A stretch of DNA of 33,387 bases from Gymnopus androsaceus JB14 (lineage: Eukaryota > Basidiomycota > Agaricomycetes > Agaricales > Omphalotaceae): assembly GCA_009733575.1 (NCBI GenBank), contig ML769928.1, forward strand, positions 1-33,387. The letters are read 5' to 3'. Position numbers and translations under genes: made by a program. Below are positions 1 through 10,590 of the stretch, one piece after another; position 1 is the first letter of the stretch; each line of letters begins with the position of its first letter. The notes beneath the pieces were generated by a model. It worked only from the letters and a program-made list of their open reading frames with translations, did no database searches and had not been told where the DNA came from.

Positions 1-1881
1 GGCTGCCCAACATATGTCTGCTGGGGATATCCCGGGTATCAGACCCCTATTAGGGCTAACCCAGGGTGGGATAGTCAAGCCTAAGTAGGTACATTTTGGT
101 AGGTGACTGAAGTGACTGTTAACCCTGTTGATCCAATCAACGAGGCATACAGTCCTGGAGTCGCGAACAACTCCGTGGATAGAAATAGGAAATGATTCCG
201 CTCTGTGGCGGGTGTTCCCCTCGGCATCCTAGGTGCCCTGCCAGTAATGAGCAGGCATCCTCGTATGCTGCGCACCGAAACGTGATTGTTAGAATCACGT
301 CGAATGCCACCAGTGTTGTCTGGGTAGGAGTAGTGGTATTGCGCCCAGTACTCAGGTGGATCGGATTGGGTGGGTGCTTTCAACCCCTCCAACCGAGTCG
401 TCGCGCTAGATGACGGGTCTTGGTCAGCACCTGTGGAAGGCTTTGCCTTCTTGGTGTGCTTTCGACCCTTCCCTTTGTCCTTCTTCGCACTCTGACTGTA
501 GGCAAATTCTACAAACCGTGGCTGGGAGAAGTTGGCAATGGCGGTACGATCGACGTCGTTCCGCTGGTTGACTGGCTTTTTGACTGCCTAGTCGTAGCGA
601 TCTCTACACATCCTGTAGGCAGGCCAAGGCCCGTCGGTGGTAACACCAGAGTCATTGAAGGCTTGTACTCTACAAGCCAATGCGATGTACTCAAGGGCCA
701 TGGTGATATCCACACCCTTCCTGAGATGGTGGGTCCCTCCTCCGTGAGGAACTGGAATTCCCATCTGCTCGTTGCGTTGTGCATCCGAGGCGTCATTGCC
801 ATAGACAATGAAATCCTCAGATGTGCAGTACCCACTGTCAGGCAGGTCTTCTGGAGGCACAGGTCCCCGCATAGTTGGGGGGAGACCAGACGGGGGTTGG
901 GCCTCATCCCCAAACGATGATGTCAACAGATTCGACATCGGAGAGGTTGACCATCTCTGCGTCTTCGTGCTGGGACGAAGCAACCACGGTAGATGTGGTT
1001 TTCCTGTCTTCGGTCCGCTTGCGCTTTCCTAGATGGGCTGGGGATTTCACTTGAGGAACTTGACTTGCAAGTTCCTCATTGAGTGTTTGCAGTCACGAGA
1101 CTTCTGCTCGGAGCAAGTCCGCTTCTGCCTTGAACGCGTTGCATTCAGTGCAAACACCCTTGCGTTCCCTTCAAATATGTTTGAGGTCACGCCTGGCCTC
1201 ATCATGGTCGTCACGGAGGCGATTGTAGGTCTCTCGCTCAATGCCGAGTTGGGTGTTCATTTCCCCAATTCAGCGATTGAGAGACGCAACATCCCCTCCG
1301 GCTGGGTTGCCTCCCAGTGCTGTCTGTCGAATGTGGTTGACACGTTCTTGATTGGCGGCTGTAAACAATGCATTGTTGTCGGCAAAAGCCAACAAGATGT
1401 GTCAGTGCTGCATCGCACGTAGAACAAGTGTTCCGTGTATGAAGCACGGTGCCCAAGTTTGAATTGAAGGTCCATGGACCAACCATAGTACCCCATGGTA
1501 GTGGGGTTGCATAGTCGAGCTTGGGGCTTGCCCAAACGTTGACATTAGCAGGTAAGATGACGTGGCAGGGCCAGACATCGCCGCTGGATTGTATCCAGCT
1601 GCAAACGCAGGGTTCGAGCTAGCCGATGGCTGGATCGAACCAAACGCAAAACCCGAAGGAGGAAATCCTTGGTTTTGTGTTGGAAAGCCCTGGTTGGGGA
1701 AACCAGAGCTGGAGGGAAACAGAGGGAATTGGGATTGGGGCTGTGGCATAAAGCCACTGCCCATTGGATTGAACTGTGGATTAGGTCCACCGTTGTTCCG
1801 ATTGCCACTGAAGGCATTCTGAATCCCAGCCATAGGCTGGTCTTCGTTGCTTTTCGTGTTCTGGTTCGTTCGTTCAGCCAT
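1..1881 (-). pseudogene. Extra ORF downstream of gypsy pol (proline/glutamine-rich N-terminus plus coiled coil)
   Basis: The reading frame starts at ATG 1881, 98 bp after the pol stop, on the same strand. Frame one runs 1881 to about 915; after one frameshift a second frame runs to the left edge, giving at least about 620 codons. Residues about 20-110 are rich in Pro, Gln, Gly, Asn and Phe (repeated GFP, QGFP). Residues about 195-270 form a charged heptad-like coiled coil (around ETYNRLRDDHDEARRDL). A conserved-looking block with the motif EYWAQYHYSYP lies near 330. Interruptions are TGA at 1402, 1270, 1171, 1093, 75 and 39 (all consistent with CGA) and TAG at 588 and 81. I see no signal peptide or membrane helix, so it is not env-like. 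The WAQYH block resembles hypothetical proteins of mushrooms that I recall, but I cannot name a family. It may belong to the gypsy element or be separate decayed DNA. Confidence 0.6.
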
Positions 1882-1979
1882 GGTTGACGTATAGGCTAGA
1901 GTAACTCTAAAAAATTCTCAATTGAATCGAGATTCAATGAGATCGACGGCCATGTGACCAATGGCGGCGTTTTCGATCC

Positions 1980-4900
1980 TTATATGGTCAAACGCGTTAA
2001 TTCTACTATAGAATTGTAGCGTGGCAATTTCCGCCAGTCGGAAATCCCTTGAAGCTCTAGATATCTATCTAGAGCAGCTAAATCCTTACAAGTGCTGTAA
2101 GGTTCGGTGGTTGTGTCACCCAAGTTCCACTTTAAATGGAACATGAGTTTGCGGCCATCCCAATGGTGGCCTGTAATTTCATCTACGAGCCATTCAACGT
2201 CAGAGGGCTCTCCAAAATCGTATGGCTCCGCCATAGATCTTAGTGGAAACAGGGCATTATTGTTTGGATGATGCCTTCGTATTAGGCTAATGTGGAAATT
2301 ATTGTGAATTCCACGCTTTGCCAGTTCAGTCGGCAGACCAAGTCTGTAATTCAAGGTGCTCGAATTCGCTTCAGTGATTGGATAAGGTCCAATAAATTTG
2401 GGTAAGAGCTTAGTAGCTCTACCTTTTGGCAAGGATAGGTTCCTTGTCGATAGGTAAACTAGTGAGTTTACCCCCAATTCCGGTTCCTTGCTTCGCCGCT
2501 GGTCAGCGTAGTGCTTCTGGATTGTTCGTGATTCTATAATAGAATCGTGAGCGTCCATTAAGTTCTGCAGAGCTTTATCTGCAAAATCGTGAATGCCAGG
2601 AGGTACACTAGATGTAACTCTGTATTCGCAAATCATGGAGGGCATGTATCCTCCATCCAATTCGAAAGGGGCAAATCCAGTGGATTCGCTTATGCTCGAG
2701 TTAATTGCAAACTCGAGCATTGGGCATTTTTTGACCCAATTCTTTTGGTCAGCATCAACTGTCGACCTTAGAATTTGGCCAATGGAACGATTCATTCGTT
2801 CCGTTACTCCATCCGTTTGCGGATGGAACAAGGTAGACATCAGGAGCTTTGCTCCTAATATTCGATGTACTTCTCGCCACCAGCGAGAAGTGAACTTCGA
2901 GTCTCTGTCCGAGACTATGGATTTCGGGAGACCATGCAGTCTCACGATTTCTTTAACGAATAACCACGACAACTGCGCTGCGGTAGTTGTCGTGGTCACT
3001 GGGATAACGTGCACCCTGGACGTCAGTCTGCAGACTACCACCCAGAGGTAATTGTACCCTTGTGATTCGGGGAATGGACCAATAAAGTCTATTCCTATGG
3101 ATTCCTAAGGTTTAGTGGGAATCGGAAGTGGGTGAAGTTTACCTGCTGGCTTTTTATTAGAGGTCTTTGCCTGTTGACATACGTCGCAGGTCTTACAATA
3201 CTCCTCGATGTGGCCATTTACGCGTGGCCACCAGTACCAATGGCGAATGTAATCCGACATTCGCTGACCCCCGAAGTGTCCAAGCACTTCATGGGCTTGT
3301 TCGGCAATAATGCCATATAGGCTTTTCCCGTTGGATGACTTTCCTCGGGGAATGCAAAGGACTTGTTCTCCTCCACGATTCGTGGAGAAGACCAATTCAT
3401 TCTCTATCGAGAATGCTGGGTGTTTCTCTGGATGGAGAAACACTTTGGCAAATAGAGGGTCGGAAGCGTATAGACGCCTCATGTCCTCGATGAAGATGTC
3501 TTGTTCTCAGTGTAGATCCATGGGATCTTCTCCTCGGGAACGTGAATGGAAGATAGTACTATCCTCCCCATCTTTATCTGGGTCTGGAACCCTGGGCTCC
3601 GGAGTTTCAGCGTTAGCTCAAAGCTCAGCAGCTTCGCGGTCTCGACCTCTTCTGGCTCTTGAATTGCGTGCTGCTTATCTTGTAGACGCTCCGAGCGTCG
3701 TAGCGCCATGAGTTGGTTGTTTACCAACTCTTCGAGATGTCCTCTGGGTAAGTCGTCGTGATCCTTGTCAATGTGTATATCCGCATTAACGTATTCGTGA
3801 ATACCGTGTACGTCCTCAGATGTGTCGGACTCGTAGTAACGCGATAGCGCGTCTGCGACTTTATTCGCAATTCCTTTGATATAACATATATCAAAGTCGA
3901 ATCTTGATAGGTATTCCATCCATCGAGCTTGACGGCTCGATAATTTGCCCTGAGTTAGAAAGAACTCAAGTGCTTTGTGGTCTGTTACCACATGGACTCG
4001 GTACCCCAGAAGCTTATCTTCCCACTTGAGGAGAGCTTCCAGTATAGCCAGAGTTTCCAGCTCAAACACACGGTAGTTGTGTTGAGCTGCAGTGAACTTT
4101 TTTGACATGAAGCCAGCTGGCCTGCATGTCTGCCACGTAGGGCCTTGGCCGTACATACAGCCTACTCCCAACACAGATGCGTTGCAAATGATCCATATTG
4201 GATCTTTGTGTCAGGGGTCTATGGGTTGCAGTATTGGTGCCAATACTGCGAGTTGCTTGACGTGCTCAAAGCACGTCTGATGCAATGGCATCCATATGAA
4301 AGGAACGTTGTTCCTACACATGATGCTAAGGGGCCTGGTGTAATTGGTTACGTCGGGCATGTACGGTGCGACGTATTGGACTAGTCCAAGGAATCGCTGT
4401 ACGTCGTTAAAGCTGCGCGGTGTGCGCCAGTCGCGGATTTTGGACATTTTGTCCTTATCCGCATGGATACCATGGTTGTCAACTAGATGACCTAGGCAAT
4501 CCACTGATTTAGTGAATAATTCACATTTCTCGGCTTTGAGATACAAAGCCTGTTTCTGAAGACATTCGAAAACGTCTTTAATGTGATGCTTGTGGTCTTC
4601 CAGAGTATCACTGAATATGAAGATGTCGTCGAGATATACGTGAACGTATCTCACGATGATATCCTGGAACGTGAGGGTCATAACCCTCTGGAAGGTGGCG
4701 GGGGCATTGCAATTGCCCTGTACCATCACATTGCTAACAAACGTACCAAATACGTTTGCAAAAGCAGTCTTCCAGACGTCTACGGGCTCATTCCTGATCT
4801 GCTCGTAGGCGTCACTCATATTGAGCTTGGATCAATACTTGTGGCGAGCGAAATCCGTACGGATATACTCTTGATCCGGGAAGTGAGTTACATCCTTCAC

Positions 4901-5872
4901 CGTGTTGTTGTTTCATTGTCGATAGTCAACGATGGTATGCAATGTACCATTTTTCTTGGGTATACACAGCATGGGAGCTGCTTGTGCTGCATTAGCACGA
5001 ACCCACCACTGTGCACGGGTGTATTGACCCAACTTATCACTAAGTTGGGTCTTTAGACCGTCTGGGCAGCGCGGCATGTAGTAATGGTACCTGCGTTGCT
5101 TGTCCATCAAGGTGATCTTATGGTTCACCTCACGAATCGGAGGTAGTTCCTCCGGTGCACCAGACAGCATATCTGCGTACTGGTGTAGTATTCTGGCCCG
5201 TATCTAGGGAATTTGATTCTCCAAATATGGGCCCGACTCGGGGAGTGTTGAATGGTCAACGCTCTCCGTGTCGTCAATAGGCATAAACCTCTTGACCTCT
5301 GGTGCAGATTCTTCTGCAAACAAGTATAGTTGATCCATTGGAATATCCTCCAATGGGATCCTGAGGAACGGCACAGAATTGTGCCTTCAACGTGAACATT
5401 TCCGGGAGCGGGAATGTTTGCGCAAACCTTTGCGGTTTGTGCTGGTTCTAGGAGGGGATCTCCTCCTAGTCTTATGTCTCTCGAAGGACAATTCGACCTT
5501 TCCTGCTTCCACGTCGTTCGAGTCTCGCATGGCTCTAAGCTCTGCTTGACACTTGACCTCTCCTGGGAATCATTCCTGAGAGAATTCCTGGACGATTTTG
5601 ATATATTTATTGATATCATCTACTGTGAACTTCTGCACCTTTAGTGAACCTGAAGGATTGTCCTTGTCGAAGCTTTCAAGGACTACTGGGAAATTTTGAG
5701 GGAAACTGCGAGCGGAACGTTTGATCTCCTCTTGTAAGTATTCCTCATTGATAACAGTTTCGACTGTTACCTTATGATTAGCTTCGGGATCACTAGTATC
5801 CCAATTAGCTAGTCAATTTAGACTCGGATCTGAGTCTTTTCTGCGGAATTTTTCCCGCTTGAGCATCTCATC
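1980..5872 (-). pseudogene. Gypsy pol: reverse transcriptase, RNase H, integrase, chromodomain
   Basis: Polyprotein that copies element RNA to cDNA and integrates it. One frame runs 5872 to about 3650: a linker, then RT (about 5170-4350) with the active-site YLDD inside YVHVYLDDIFIF, then RNase H (from about 4200) with ETLAILE and VVTDHKALEFF. A second frame covers about 3650-1980. It holds the integrase zinc finger HEVLGH...CKTC (3300-3150), the catalytic core with Asp in GIDFIGPF, Asp in VSDRDSKF and Glu in GVTERMN exactly 35 residues later, a GPY-type region (FIGPYPI), and a chromodomain-like tail (EWLVDEITGHHW ... TTEPYSTCKDL, 2210-2030). Breaks: TGA at 5813, 5570, 4913, 4832, 4211, 3618 and 3507; TAG at 5204 and 3105 (Trp expected); and probable small indels near 5480-5370 and 3650. 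The first RNase H aspartate is Asn (CNAS). Not functional. Confidence 0.9.
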
Positions 5873-6767
5873 TCATGGACAAGCGCCTCAAAAACTCGGC
5901 GTGGTCCTCCCCCACTGATAGAGTAGGTGCGGGATTCCCTCGAATAAGGACTTGTCTATTCTCGAAGTTGATTTGGATGCCGTGCTTACGCATAAATCGC
6001 GTACCCACAATGGCATCGTATTGGTCGATGTTGACGATGTTGTAGTAGACATCCTCAATTATCCCTCCATAGGAGGTTTTCATCGTCATGCCGTAATTGA
6101 ATTTGGTGTGACTTCCAACAGTTCCCAATTGTAGGGAATGCTGGTCCGTCAACTGATGGACTTTCCCATTAGTTAGATGAACGTGGGCAGGACTCAGTGC
6201 CTCAATAGTGCACCCCGAGTCCATTAGAGTGAGGGCCAACTGGCCACCGATATCCATTAACACGGTTATCAGTTGGCGGTCCTTGGGATCGCCTCGATTT
6301 GGCCTTTCCATGGGTTTGCTGGATTTGCGAACCCTGTAATTGGCTTTAGGAGATTTCTCTCCAGACGATGGATTTTCATCCATTGCCATACAACGATCCT
6401 CATCCGTTTTATATGGATGATTTTGGGGATCTAATGAAGGAAACATTCCTTCATCGTAATCTTCCTCAAGCAAGATGGGAGGACCTGCTCCTTCGAGGGG
6501 GTCTTCCTCCTGAAGAGGAAGTATTTCACGGATGCAGCCAAAGAAATTGTCATCTCTGGCTAGACGACCCATATATGGTTTGTTGTAATCATCCAGCTCT
6601 GCCCATTCACCGGCAGAGCTCTCATCATCCAATGAGTCTGTCTCCTGGAGATCGGGGACGGGATCATTATCCTGTCTTCCTTCCCTTGAGAAGGTGATTC
6701 GGATGGTGTTTCGAGGACCTCGTCTTCGCGAATTGCGAATAAACGAGGTTTGCCGTATCGCTCGCAT
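5868..6767 (-). pseudogene. Gypsy retropepsin-type aspartic protease region
   Basis: The segment has an acidic N-terminal linker and a C-terminal retropepsin-like domain. The catalytic motif is DSG in LTLMDSGCTIEAL (about residue 182), followed by a flap-like region and IVGTRFMRKHG, the equivalent of the conserved ILG motif. In retroelements this enzyme matures Gag and Pol. The frame is -1 relative to gag, which overlaps it at 6767-6560, and +1 relative to the RT frame. It is open for 299 codons and so better preserved than its neighbours, but it belongs to a dead element. Whether the two frame changes are natural recoding sites or old indels cannot be told from one copy. Confidence 0.75.
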
Positions 6768-9361
6768 GTAGGGTCATTTGCGAAGTGGCCCGGCTTACCG
6801 CATGAGTAGCAAAGTTTGCTCAGTGCTTTATTACTATTTCCGTTCTGAGATGGCTTACTGACTACTACAGAGGTACTAGCAGCTACTTTGGGCCTAAAGG
6901 TTGTATCCCTTCGACCTTTGTCCTTATCATAGGACTTTCCGGGACGTTCGCCCAATTTATGTCGGAATTGAAAGCGTCTACCGTCAACATTGACTGTAGC
7001 GCCTTCCTCAGCACGTCGAGGAAGTTGGGAATTCCAACTTTGGTGTTCCGTCTTCAACCTCTTGTTGAAGTATGACGACTCCACTTTTTGCGCCTTTTTG
7101 CTGGACGCAACGTAGTAGTCTGCGAGGGCTTTATTGTCCTCGATGCGTTCCACCGTCTTAACCATCTTGCTAAGTTTAGCAAGATCAGGTGAAGCGCCCC
7201 GCTCTATCATCTTAGAAATAAGATGTGCAGGTAACCCATCCAGGAATTTCTTCCTAAGGGCATACGCCGTTGGTGGTTGGGTCATCCTCGACCCCCAATG
7301 CTGAAGTTCAGCTTTATATGCCCTAACACCCTTTTCAGGGTCATAGGTCATAGCCTCGAACTTCTCAGCTGCTACGTGCATTGTCGTAGCCTGTACGAAT
7401 CGGGCAAATAGCCCCAGTATGACTTTCTCAAAAGTCCAATTCAACTGGTAGCGATGAAGTCCTGTGACTTCGTCGTTGTACCAGCGTAGCGCGTCTCCGT
7501 CAAGGTAGCTTCCTACGACTTGGACGCGTTGGTCATCGTTGACCCTTCCGACCAATCGTGATATCACGATCCATCAGAGTATGGCTAGAAGCCAAGTGTC
7601 GAACTCTTCGACGTCGTTAGAACCCGTGAATCTGGCAGGGTTTGGGACTTTGACTCCCTTGGGCATTTCAGTACCCTGAACCAGTTCGCGGTTGCAGTAG
7701 TATCTGATTTGCTTTTTGTATTCTCTCAGAATACCTTTGAGCCATGACTCGCAACATTCGTCGTCCTCTGTCTTGGCTCTGAGCTTCTTGATAGTCTTCT
7801 TTCGCAGTTTGCGATGAGATTTCCTATCAAGATGCTCATTTCTGGGTGCGAAAGCACCAATCCATTTGTCATCTGACGAACTAGAATCCTCAGAATGCGA
7901 GGAGTCGGGTGGTGAAGATGGTGGTGAGGATGGGGGAGATTCATCTGAGGATGAATCATCATCCAAAGGTGTGCGGTGACGACGGGAAGGCTTTTTGCCT
8001 TTACGATCCTTGTCGTCCCTACTGTCGCCGTCATCATCTCCTTCATCCCCAGGAGGGCCGTTATCACCAGGAGGGTCACATCCTCCTACATGCTCCCTGG
8101 CTTCACTTTCATGAAGGCTTTCTCGGGTTCTGCTTGAACCAGCGTGGGATGCATTCCCGTGTGAGGTGTATTGAGGGGTAGGTCTATTACCTACCTCCTC
8201 AACAAGACGCGGGGGATCTAAAGCAGATCCTCTATCCCATATATGCCGGGGAGTTTTGGCCTTGTCGACGGGGAATCCGTCGTAATTAAAGCCAATACCC
8301 TGGTCTGGGTATTTTGACTCTCCGGATGCTCGGAGGTCGCTATTCCTGAGTCACTGTATAGCGACTCGGTCTTCCCATTCTTGTCAGCTTTCGACATTAG
8401 ATGGGGCTGCAACTGCTGCAGTGGATTCGACCTGTGTGTCAGGCGGTGGGTTGGCAGCGGTAGTTCGTACCATTGCAGTATGCAAGAACGCTACAATGGG
8501 GGAGTTATTAAACACTCCCGGTAGCTTATCTCCTAGGGTAGGATCGTGGATCCTATCCATTTGAGCCTTAACTTTGGCTCGTTCTTCGTCGTACAGGGCC
8601 AACCGTTGACGGAGCTCTTCAAAGTCTTTGTCTGGGACAAGTCCCAGACAGCCAATGGAAGTCTCCATTGCTTCATTGTCAACCGTAGCGTAATTGTTAC
8701 GGTTAACAGGAAATTCACCTGCATGAAATGCAGGTGTGGCTACCTGAGTCTCTGATGCGGAATGGAATCCGCCAGAGGGTATCCGGTGAGAAGTCGTTGT
8801 TACTGGAGGTACTCCAGATTCACGTCGTCTCTTGGGGACGGAATGATCCTTAGTCTCAGACTTAATGTCGGCAACTGAGGCACCTCCGTCGTGGGTACTC
8901 GGTTCCTCCACACCCTCTCTGGGCCTCAGCATCAGAGGGGACATGGTTCCCGTGTGAGATGCAGTATCTGCATCCGAATTCGGAGGGGTTCTTACATCAC
9001 CTCCTTGGCCTAAGCTGTTCACGAAAAACTCCATGAGTTTGGAAAACTCGCGAGTTACGGTCAGGCTATTTTCTTGTGCAGTAGCACAAGATCGAGCTAT
9101 GTTCATGCTATTCTCTTGTGCATCTGCACAAGCTCGAGAAACTTTTTCCAGCTGTTGGTAAAATTCAACAGACTGGGCGGGATTTGATGTTCCCACACTT
9201 GAAGGTTCCGATGGAACGCTTCGAGTGGTCGCTCGACTACTGTCAGACTGCCACGTATGCTCTGGGGCATGCATGTTCGAGTTGTTGACGACGTTGCGCA
9301 CGTCGTCATGGATGCGAGTTGAATCATAATGATTCTCGGACTCGTTGGTTGATCTGTTCAT
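6560..9361 (-). pseudogene. Gypsy gag polyprotein (capsid and zinc knuckle)
   Basis: One frame of about 934 codons begins at ATG 9361. The N-terminal 330 residues are low-complexity and hydrophilic and hold a small internal repeat (ACADAQENS then CATAQENS). A Ser/Asp/Glu-rich stretch follows (about residues 465-495). A retrotransposon Gag capsid domain lies at about 550-720, with the family signatures EFDTWLLAIL, GDALRWYNDEVTG and FLDGLPAHLI. A zinc knuckle CYSCGKPGHFANDPTC lies near 860. Its spacing is C-x2-C-x4-H-x6-C, two residues longer than the classic CCHC. Three in-frame TGA codons break it (8384, 8351, 7574); the last sits between LLAIL and WIVISR, where the family has Arg. The C-terminal end overlaps the protease frame. 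Confidence 0.85.
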
Positions 9362-9683
9362 GGGAATAGATCCTTTGAAAATTAAGGTTTTAATTTCGAT
9401 CGTTCAAAGTTACGCTTTGATGTCACTTGTTTAACACAAGCAGCAAACACCGAAATACGATGAGTATTGCGAGATGTTCAAAAAAGTATAAGCTGCCAGT
9501 GAATCTATAGCCTTAGTTCTTCTTCTTCCTGCCGCATACGTTGCTCTACTCAATAGATTGGGTTGTGTTGACGTTTGGTGGGATTTGAAGGCTCTTAGCT
9601 GGTATCCAGCTTCTGCTATATCTCTGTCTGCATACCAGCCTCTCCCGCCTCTTAGCCTCACAGCCAGGAGGCCTTACAGGGAA
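9362..9683. other. Junction between gypsy 5' leader and truncated copia
   Basis: The stretch separates gypsy gag (reading left) from the first recognisable copia codons (reading right). The part next to 9361 should hold the gypsy leader, primer binding site and the end of the 5' LTR. I could not find a convincing tRNA-complementary primer site or TG...CA boundary. No copia gag, protease or 5' LTR precedes the integrase, so copia is 5'-truncated here. The exact breakpoint lies somewhere about 9450-9680. Confidence 0.35.
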
Positions 9684-10590
9684 ATGGTCTCAATGACTTC
9701 TATAGATTACAACACATGGCATAACCATTCCGGTCACCCTGGAAATGATGTTTTATGCAATGCTCCTAAACATGTACAAGGTCTTCCTAAGCAAATACCT
9801 ATTCCCACTGAGAAAACTCCATGTAAAGGTTGCGCACTTGGCAAAGCCCCGCAGCAATCTTACCCCCTTTCAAACAAACAAGCAGAACACATCCTGGATC
9901 TTATTCACATGGATCTAAATGAATCACCAACTCTATTGTATCACAAATTTAAATATGTGATTACATTATTAGATGATTGTTCTTCATATGCTGTTTCAAT
10001 CAAATAGCATCAAAAATCTGATGCATTTCAAGCCTTTAAAGATTATAAATCTTGGGCCGAAAAGCAGACTGGTTAAAAGATCAAGAAAATACACATAGAT
10101 CGAGGGGGAGAATTTCTAAACAAAATCATGGAAATGTTTCTCAAGGCTGAAGGTATTGAGGTCCAGAAATCTGAACCTCATGTTCATCAACAAAATGGTT
10201 GCACGGAATGCATCAATTGCACACTTATGGACAAATTGGAATCAATGCAGCATCACGCCTGCTGTCTGGAGTCCTGGTGGGAATTTTCATATTCCACTGC
10301 AATGCATGTGTATAATCGCACACCAATACATTGATTGAACTGGAAGACTCCAACTGAAATCTTCACTTGGAAGAAACCAGATGTTTCTTATTTTAGAACA
10401 TTTGGTTCTGGTGCTTACATTTTTATCCCTAAAGGACAACGTAAAAATAAACAATTTGCACACTCCGCGAGGCTATGATTTTCATTGGATATGACCAAGG
10501 AAGCAAAGGATATATATTCATGCAAAACAACAACACCATTTATACTGGTGCTCGGGCTACCTTTTACGAAACTTAGTTCCCACATTGTAA
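9684..10590 (+). pseudogene. Ty1/copia pol, pre-integrase and integrase part
   Basis: The start of the surviving copia pol contains the GAG-pre-integrase zinc region (WHNHSGH ... CKGCALGK). The integrase core follows, with Asp in LIHMDLN, Asp in IHIDRGGEF and the Glu region NGCTECINCT. The downstream KPDVSYFRTFGSGAYIF and MIFIGYDQGSKGYIF blocks are typical of fungal copia. Gag and protease are missing. Breaks: TAG 10005, TAA 10074, TGA 10332, TAG 10574, and frame changes near 10470 and 10580. Around the catalytic Glu several expected arginines are Cys (TGC codons), and nearby His and Gln replace Arg; all are CpG-type transitions. Integration function is lost. Confidence 0.8.

Larger units (their letters stand above)
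1..9450 (-). mobile_element. Ty3/gypsy chromovirus with an extra downstream ORF, decayed
   Basis: A long minus-strand retroelement covers the left quarter of the window. In transcription order it has gag (9361-6560), protease (6767-5868), pol with RT, RNase H, integrase and chromodomain (5872-1980), then another long ORF from 1881 off the left edge. Domain order with RT before integrase and a C-terminal chromodomain is diagnostic of Ty3/gypsy chromoviruses. It is dead: about ten in-frame TGA codons, two TAG codons and several frame changes interrupt gag-pol. No LTR pair could be matched. The 5' LTR should lie above 9361, where a copia fragment begins by about 9.68 kb; a 3' LTR, if ORF3 belongs to the element, lies left of base 1. 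The right boundary given is approximate. Confidence 0.85.

Noticed and set aside
420..1422. Plus-strand open frames (420-920, 808-1032, 1033-1422)
   Set aside because: They are antisense to the coherent minus-strand coiled-coil frame, which explains the composition and shows systematic CGA-to-TGA decay.
2593..3051. Plus-strand 152-codon frame
   Set aside because: Antisense of the integrase core; no independent motif.
5125..5619. Minus frame of 164 codons at 5619-5125 as a separate gene
   Set aside because: The pol frame in the same interval is continuous with RT downstream and shows family-like sequence (PFLRIPLEDIPMDQ). Only about 5480-5370 might use the other frame, through indels.
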